Position numbers and translations under genes: made by a program. DNA of 5,775 nucleotides from Limnoraphis robusta CS-951. Lineage in GTDB: Bacteria > Cyanobacteriota > Cyanobacteriia > Cyanobacteriales > Microcoleaceae. Location: assembly GCF_000972705.2 (NCBI RefSeq), contig NZ_LATL02000160.1, forward strand, positions 1-5,775. The letters are read 5' to 3'. Within the stretch, counting starts at the first letter, position 1; each line of letters begins with the position of its first letter. Below are positions 1 to 3,367 of the stretch, piece by piece. The notes under the pieces were generated by a model, which saw only the letters and a list, made by a program, of their open reading frames with translations, made no database searches and was not told the DNA's origin.

Positions 1-1126
1 TTCCTGCATCACCCCGGACTGTCGGCAGCACCCGGTCAGACAGGCATTTCACCAAGAAGCCCTCGGCATAACCTTCTAAATTCAGGCTGGCATTTAAATC
101 ACGGTCAACGCTTACACCGCAATTATTACAGTTAAAAACTCGTTCTTTCAGTGGCATTTCTTGAACGTGACCGCAACTTGAACAGGTTTTAGTTGACGGA
201 TAAAATCTGTCAGCAAAAACTACTACTGAGCCGTACCACTCGGACTTATACTCGACTTGGCGGCGAATTTCATAAAGAGCAGAATCGGCTATAGCACCCG
301 CTAATTTATGATTTTTCATCATCCCAGAAACATTCAAGTCTTCTAACCCGATGACTGCGTGGTTTTTGCATAGCCATGAGGTTAGTTTGTGAATTGTATC
401 TTTGCGAATGTTAGCCACTCTTTGATGTGCTTTTGCAAGTCTCAGTCTAGCTTGATTCCTGTTGTTAGAACCCTTCTGTTTTCTCGAGAGTTCGCGCTGA
501 AGTCGAGCCAGATTTTTCAGTGCTTTTTTGTGAGCTGCTGGATTGGTAAAAACAGTACCATCTGAACAGGTCGCCAATGCCTTAACTCCAACATCAACAC
601 CCAGATAAACTCTTGATTTTACAGTCTGTTCTGGCTCAAATTCGTAGGCTACAGACAGATACCAAGAATCAGCGACTCGACTAATTGTGACTCGCTTTGT
701 GTTGATTTCAGGTAGGGGTTCATAAGTGTTAACCCATCCAATAAAAGGAAGTTTTAACCTCCTCCCTGAAAACCTCATTACTTTGCCACAATTATCGAGA
801 GTAAAGCTATCATTTCTGCCTTTTTTCTTGAACTTAGGATGTTTGGCAATGCCTTGAAAAAATCGGCTAAATGCTTCTCCCAAGTGCATGAAAGCAAATT
901 GATAAACTCTAGAACTTAGGGTTGACTGCCAGGGATAGTTTGGCTTAATGTGATTGGTGTAGAACTTTTTTAGCTTATTCGCAGAAGGTTTTAAACCCTC
1001 TTTGTAAGCTTCATTCCACATCGCTAACGCCCAATTCCAAACCCACCTAGAATATCCCGCGTGGGTCGCCATTAAGGTTCTTTGACGGTTGTTAAGTTTG
1101 AGTTGGGTTTGAAAGGCTCGTTGCAT
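1..1126 (-). CDS. tnpB: TnpB, RNA-guided RuvC-like nuclease of an IS200/IS605-type element (3' end cut by window edge)
   Basis: Translating the minus strand from the ATG at 1126-1124 gives 375 residues with no stop before the left edge. The N-terminus (MQRAFQTQLKLNNRQRTLM) is the usual TnpB opening. The RuvC pieces are in order: GVDVGVKALAT (D178), GLEDLNVSGM (E262) and DRDLNASLNL (D341/D343, most likely D343). A zinc finger lies between the last two, with C315-x2-C318 and C333-x2-C336. All catalytic and zinc-binding positions are therefore intact, and perhaps only a few tens of C-terminal residues are missing. The family cuts DNA next to a short motif, guided by an omega RNA from the element's 3' end; this helps retain the transposon after excision. 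That RNA would lie beyond the left edge. No other in-frame ATG, GTG or TTG occurs between this ATG and an upstream stop near 1200. No tnpA is visible on this side, so the element may be tnpB-only or have tnpA outside the window. Confidence 0.95.
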   Translation of the reverse strand, partial: MQRAFQTQLKLNNRQRTLMATHAGYSRWVWNWALAMWNEAYKEGLKPSANKLKKFYTNHIKPNYPWQSTLSSRVYQFAFMHLGEAFSRFFQGIAKHPKFKKKGRNDSFTLDNCGKVMRFSGRRLKLPFIGWVNTYEPLPEINTKRVTISRVADSWYLSVAYEFEPEQTVKSRVYLGVDVGVKALATCSDGTVFTNPAAHKKALKNLARLQRELSRKQKGSNNRNQARLRLAKAHQRVANIRKDTIHKLTSWLCKNHAVIGLEDLNVSGMMKNHKLAGAIADSALYEIRRQVEYKSEWYGSVVVFADRFYPSTKTCSSCGHVQEMPLKERVFNCNNCGVSVDRDLNASLNLEGYAEGFLVKCLSDRVLPTVRGDAG

Positions 1127-1131
1127 AGATC

Positions 1132-1155
1132 TATTATCTGATCTTACAGATAGTA
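1132..1155 (-). repeat. Imperfect subterminal hairpin upstream of tnpB
   Basis: TATCTG (1135-1140) and CAGATA (1147-1152) form a perfect 6-bp stem around a 6-base loop. Outward it continues with a T-G wobble and two A-T pairs (1132-1134 with 1153-1155), giving a 9-bp imperfect stem. It ends only six bases before the tnpB ATG. IS200/IS605 elements carry subterminal hairpins at both ends, bound by the Y1 transposase TnpA as single-stranded DNA; the position fits the left-end hairpin. A second small symmetry, two GTAC palindromes separated by six bases, lies at 1154-1167. That this hairpin is the TnpA site is inference. Confidence 0.5.
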
Positions 1156-1219
1156 CCGTTTTGTACCATAAATCGTCTACTAAGTTACTTCTCTGCGTTC
1201 AATGGTAGGAGGGTAATAT

Positions 1220-1343
1220 CAGTTTACAGTTAACAGTGACCAGTGAAGACAGTTATCAGTGACCAGTTTACAGTGACCAGTGAAGACAGTTATCAGTGAC
1301 CAGTTTACAGTGACCAGTGAAGACAGTTATCAGTGACCAGTTA
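1220..1343 (+). repeat. Tandem repeat, 37-bp unit built of CAGTNNN heptads
   Basis: Three tandem copies are seen: 1220-1263 (44 bp, carrying one extra heptad), 1264-1300 and 1301-1337, followed by a partial start (CAGTTA) to 1343. Copies 2 and 3 are identical. Each unit divides into CAGTTTA, CAGTGAC, CAGTGAAGA, CAGTTAT and CAGTGAC, so the 37-bp period is a higher-order repeat of degenerate heptads. The extra piece in copy 1 is CAGTTAA, again one heptad. Seven-base short tandem repeats (STRRs) are well known in filamentous cyanobacterial intergenic DNA. The identity of copies suggests recent duplication. It is non-coding. Confidence 0.93.
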
Positions 1344-1349
1344 GCAATC

Positions 1350-1468
1350 TTGCCTGTTGCCTTTTGCCTGTTGCCTTTTGCCTGTTGCCTTTTGCCTGTT
1401 GCCTTTTGCCTGTTGCCTTTTGCCTGTTGCCTTTTGCCTGTTGCCTTTTGCCTGTTGCCTTTTGCTTG
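1350..1468 (+). repeat. Heptanucleotide tandem array, eight 14-bp units (TTGCCTG-TTGCCTT)
   Basis: From 1350 to 1461 there are 16 consecutive heptamers strictly alternating TTGCCTG and TTGCCTT, that is, eight perfect copies of a 14-bp dimer. A degenerate 17th heptamer, TTGCTTG, follows at 1462-1468. The perfect alternation means expansion happened in 14-bp steps. The array type matches cyanobacterial STRRs. Any frame on this strand reads through it as a hydrophobic Cys/Leu/Phe-rich repeat, which produces an apparent short open frame (1317-1517) that is best regarded as an artefact. Array length is likely to vary between strains by replication slippage. Confidence 0.95.
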
Positions 1469-1489
1469 TAAACTGTTGACTGTAAAAGC

Positions 1490-1498
1490 TGTTATAGT
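1490..1498 (+). promoter_or_regulatory. Candidate extended -10 promoter for orf108-ackA
   Basis: TGTTATAGT fits the extended -10 pattern TGnTATAAT with one mismatch. It would start transcription near 1505, about 25 bases before the ATG at 1530. TTGACT at 1476-1481 resembles a -35 box but is only 11 bases from this -10; a 16-base spacing would need the poorer TATTAG at 1498-1503. The motif falls in the right arm of the heptad block, so the repeat may supply the promoter. No start site data are available. Confidence 0.4.
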
Positions 1499-1529
1499 AT
1501 TAGGCGCAAACCTTTGAATTGATCCATCA

Positions 1530-1856
1530 ATGACAGATAGTAAACCTCAAATTCATGTTAACAACTATTCTCCTTCCCTATTAGTTGCTAAGTTACATTG
1601 TTACTTCCGAGATTTCTTAGATTACTATGAAATTGAGAAGGGTAGAGTCTTAAGTTCAATGGAAACGGTCGAAGATGAACAAGAACAAGAAGAACTCAGA
1701 CAAAAACTACAAAAATTAAGTGAACAAATCGCTTATATGGGTGCTGTCAGTGATTCTCTTTCGGCAGCGAATCGACTGCTACACGCTAAAGGAGTTGTTG
1801 TTAAGCTGGAGTTAGATGAGGACATTTATAAAATCTACAATTCAACGGAACCATGA
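1530..1856 (+). CDS. Small acidic protein of unknown function, overlapping ackA
   Basis: This 108-residue protein is not one I recognise. It has no signal peptide or membrane segment. Residues about 14-36 are rich in Tyr, Phe and Leu (SLLVAKLHCYFRDFLDYYEI) and likely helical. Residues about 43-70 are a highly charged Glu/Gln/Lys stretch (EDEQEQEELRQKLQKLSEQI) that looks like a coiled coil. A small-residue segment (AVSDSLSAANRLLHAKG) and a short hydrophobic/acidic tail (VVVKLELDEDIY) follow. A soluble, oligomeric or partner-binding protein is plausible. The ATG at 1530 has no Shine-Dalgarno sequence, but the promoter candidate just upstream fits it. Its stop overlaps the ackA start by ATGA at 1853-1856, so the two are almost certainly co-transcribed and probably translationally coupled. 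A role tied to acetate kinase is inference only. Confidence 0.85.
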   Translation: MTDSKPQIHVNNYSPSLLVAKLHCYFRDFLDYYEIEKGRVLSSMETVEDEQEQEELRQKLQKLSEQIAYMGAVSDSLSAANRLLHAKGVVVKLELDEDIYKIYNSTEP

Positions 1857-3070
1857 AAATACTTGTACTGAATGCAGGTTCTAGTTCTCAAAAAAGTAGT
1901 TTATATAATGTTGAGGGAAATACCCTTCCTCAACAACACCCGGAACCGATCTGGGAAGGTAATATTGACTGGACTGCATCCAATGATTTCGGCACTTTGA
2001 AAGTCAAAGCCAATGGAATTAAACAGGAAATGAAATTAGACCCCAATAAACGGGTTGAAGGGGTTTCTAAAATGTTGGAGACTTTGACTCAAGGAGAAAC
2101 TCAAATTCTGGATCAATTATCAGAAATTGATATTGTCGGTCATCGGGTGGTACATGGCGGTTCAGACTATTCAGAAGCCATTCAAATTACGCCTGAAGTT
2201 AAACAGGTTATTCACCGTTTAATTACCCTCGCACCGAGCCATAATCCCGCTCATTTAGAAGGAATAGAAGCGATTGAACAGGTGTTACCTGATGTTCCCC
2301 AAGTGGCAGTTTTTGACACAGCTTTTCACAGTAAAATGCCGCTATCTTCTGCCGTTTATCCGATTCCTTATCAATGGTTTGAAAAGGGAATTCGGCGCTA
2401 TGGATTTCATGGAACCAGTCACAAATATTGCGCTCAACGGGCTGCACAACTCTTAGGAAAACCCCTAGAATCTTTACAGTTAATTACTTGTCATTTAGGC
2501 AATGGTTGTTCATTAGCGGCAATTCGAGAGGGAATCAGTGTCGATACCACAATGGGATTTACCCCATTAGAAGGTTTAATGATGGGAACTCGGAGCGGTT
2601 CAATAGATCCCGCTATTTTGATTTATTTGATGAGAAATCATCATTTTGATGCCGATCAGTTAGATATTTTGTTGAATAAAGAATCGGGCATAAAAGGAAT
2701 TGTGGGAAGTTCGGGCGATATGCGCTATGTGTTAGAACAAATAGAAAAAGGAGATGAACAGGCGAAACTAGCTTTCGAGATGTTTATTCATCACCTAAAA
2801 ACATCTATCGGTTCAATGTTAGGAAATCTCACCCGTTTAGATGCGTTAGTCTTTTCGGCTGGAATTGGAGAACATTCCGCCCCGGTTCGAGAAGCAACTT
2901 GTGCAGGCTTTGAATTTTTGGGGCTGAAAATCGATGTCGAAAAAGATGCAAAATCACCAATTGATACAGATATTGCAACAGAAGATTCCCCAGTCAGAGT
3001 ATTAATTATTCATACCGAAGAAGATTGGGCGATCGCCTCAGAATGTTGGCAGATTTTAAAACAAAATTAA
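1853..3070 (+). CDS. ackA: Acetate kinase
   Basis: The 405-residue product has the usual acetate kinase length and is complete. It catalyses reversible phosphoryl transfer between acetate/ATP and acetyl phosphate/ADP in the cytoplasm. Signature segments appear in order: the N-terminal LVLNAGSSSQK (N7), VGHRVVHGG (R98), APSHNPAH (H130), FDTAFH (D155), RRYGFHGTSHKY (H186), HLGNGCS (N217, G218), TMGFTPLEGLMMGTRSGSID (R247), SGIKGIVGSSGDMR, FSAGIGEHS, and the C-terminal HTEED (E389/E390). These correspond to the catalytic and nucleotide-binding residues known from Methanosarcina thermophila AckA (Arg91, His123, Asp148, His180, Arg241, Glu384). It overlaps orf108 by four bases. No pta or phosphoketolase gene, the usual metabolic partners, is in the window. 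Translation from the ATG at 1853 gives the canonical MKILVLNAG start. A HIP1 site lies near its 3' end. Confidence 0.98.
   Translation: MKILVLNAGSSSQKSSLYNVEGNTLPQQHPEPIWEGNIDWTASNDFGTLKVKANGIKQEMKLDPNKRVEGVSKMLETLTQGETQILDQLSEIDIVGHRVVHGGSDYSEAIQITPEVKQVIHRLITLAPSHNPAHLEGIEAIEQVLPDVPQVAVFDTAFHSKMPLSSAVYPIPYQWFEKGIRRYGFHGTSHKYCAQRAAQLLGKPLESLQLITCHLGNGCSLAAIREGISVDTTMGFTPLEGLMMGTRSGSIDPAILIYLMRNHHFDADQLDILLNKESGIKGIVGSSGDMRYVLEQIEKGDEQAKLAFEMFIHHLKTSIGSMLGNLTRLDALVFSAGIGEHSAPVREATCAGFEFLGLKIDVEKDAKSPIDTDIATEDSPVRVLIIHTEEDWAIASECWQILKQN
3029..3036. repeat. HIP1 palindrome GCGATCGC (in ackA)
   Basis: This is an exact copy of the HIP1 octamer, which is greatly over-represented in most cyanobacterial genomes and supports the taxonomic assignment. 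Confidence 0.9.
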
Positions 3071-3095
3071 CCCTTAATCCTTCATCAATAACAAA

Positions 3096-3150
3096 ACACC
3101 AAGTCGCGAAAATTAGCTTTCTTTGTGTCTTGGTGTCTTTGTGTTTTTTT
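3096..3150 (+). terminator. Terminator-like inverted repeat with T-run after ackA, containing octamer repeats
   Basis: ACACCAAG (3096-3103) is the exact reverse complement of CTTGGTGT (3129-3136), giving an 8-bp stem with a 25-base loop. Seven T residues follow at 3144-3150. The right side is also a triple octamer: CTTTGTGT (3121-3128), CTTGGTGT (3129-3136), CTTTGTGT (3137-3144). It begins 25 bases after the ackA stop and could end the orf108-ackA transcript. The long loop and the eight-base gap between stem and T-run make it a weak classical terminator; it may simply be a dispersed cyanobacterial repeat. Confidence 0.45.
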
Positions 3151-3367
3151 CTCCTTAAGCAAAGTTACCTGTTTTGATGAGATGTGCATATTTTTGTGAC
3201 ATCAAACGTAACTAAGGATGCACAAGTTCGATGAACCTGCTAACCTAGAAATAACTTATTTTGTCAGCCTGTAGCTAGCCGTCAAATCCCTCAAATCAAC
3301 AACCCTCAGAGTCGCCTTTCAGGTTTATCGGTGACTGTCAAAAAATTTAGGGTCAGTATCTGAAAAC
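3151..3367. other. Non-coding spacer upstream of the CHAT-CHASE2 gene
   Basis: No supported gene lies here. It holds two interleaved inverted repeats (3173-3224) and a tiny palindrome, GTTC-GAT-GAAC (3226-3236). No convincing sigma70-type promoter could be picked; TTGTCA at 3261-3266 lacks a -10 at proper spacing. AGGG at 3349-3352 is too far from the GTG at 3368 to be a good ribosome-binding site. The promoter of the downstream gene is presumably in this stretch. Confidence 0.6.
3173..3224. repeat. Two interleaved 7-bp inverted repeats (A-B-A'-B')
   Basis: TTTGATG (3173-3179) is the reverse complement of CATCAAA (3200-3206), and TGTGCAT (3183-3189) is the reverse complement of ATGCACA (3218-3224). 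The arms interleave, so both pairings together would form a pseudoknot in RNA, or they would be alternative hairpins. Both matches are perfect, but seven bases is short enough to arise by chance. Confidence 0.4.

Larger units (their letters stand above)
1..1213 (-). mobile_element. IS200/IS605-family (TnpB) element, partial; upstream end inside window
   Basis: The element is recognised from tnpB plus roughly 90 bases of upstream end sequence. Its tnpB-3' end is off the window. The boundary near 1213 is inferred. On the minus strand, TTAC (complement of 1213-1216) directly precedes CCTCCTACC; TTAC is the target tetranucleotide known for IS608, and IS200/IS605 elements insert just 3' of such a short target. 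The repeat block also begins at this point. An alternative junction is the TTGAA on the minus strand near 1196-1201. Elements of this family leave no target duplication or terminal inverted repeats, so the end cannot be fixed from one copy. Confidence 0.6.
1214..1502. repeat. Heptad repeat block with complementary ends (possible MITE-like or self-folding unit)
   Basis: The left end TTTACAGTTAACAG (1223-1236) can pair with CTGTTGACTGTAAA (1473-1486) at 14 of 14 positions, counting one T-G wobble. Outside that, CAG (1220-1222) matches CTG (1489-1491) after a two-base bulge, and TAATA (1214-1218) matches TATTA (1498-1502). The right-hand heptads (TAAACTG, TTGACTG) are the reverse complement of the left-hand CAGTNNN type, so the TTGCCT array is bracketed by the same repeat family in opposite orientations. 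No transposase gene is in the block. It may be a non-autonomous element, or simply inverted STRR growth. Confidence 0.5.

Noticed and set aside
1..1126. Cas12-like CRISPR effector
   Set aside because: The RuvC and zinc-finger arrangement would fit, but the roughly 400-residue size, the N-terminus and the lack of a CRISPR array on the visible side indicate transposon TnpB.
1220..1468. CRISPR array
   Set aside because: The repeats are directly tandem or made of 7-base units with no unique spacers of 30-40 bases between them, and no cas genes are present.
1476..1498. Classical -35/-10 promoter TTGACT with TATAGT
   Set aside because: The spacing is 11 bases instead of about 17, so only the extended -10 was retained as a candidate.
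1317..1517. Open frame of 66 codons encoding a repetitive Leu/Pro/Val/Ala/Phe/Cys peptide
   Set aside because: It is almost wholly the translation of the TTGCCTG/TTGCCTT array, starts inside the upstream tandem repeat, and has no ribosome-binding site. The repeat simply contains no stop codon on this strand.
2223..2649. Open frames on either strand inside ackA
   Set aside because: They overlap the strongly supported acetate kinase in other frames and show no recognisable motifs; they are shadows of the real gene.
3194..3212. TGTGA-containing site as a CRP-type operator
   Set aside because: Only the left half (TGTGA) fits; the expected TCACA half at the correct spacing is missing.
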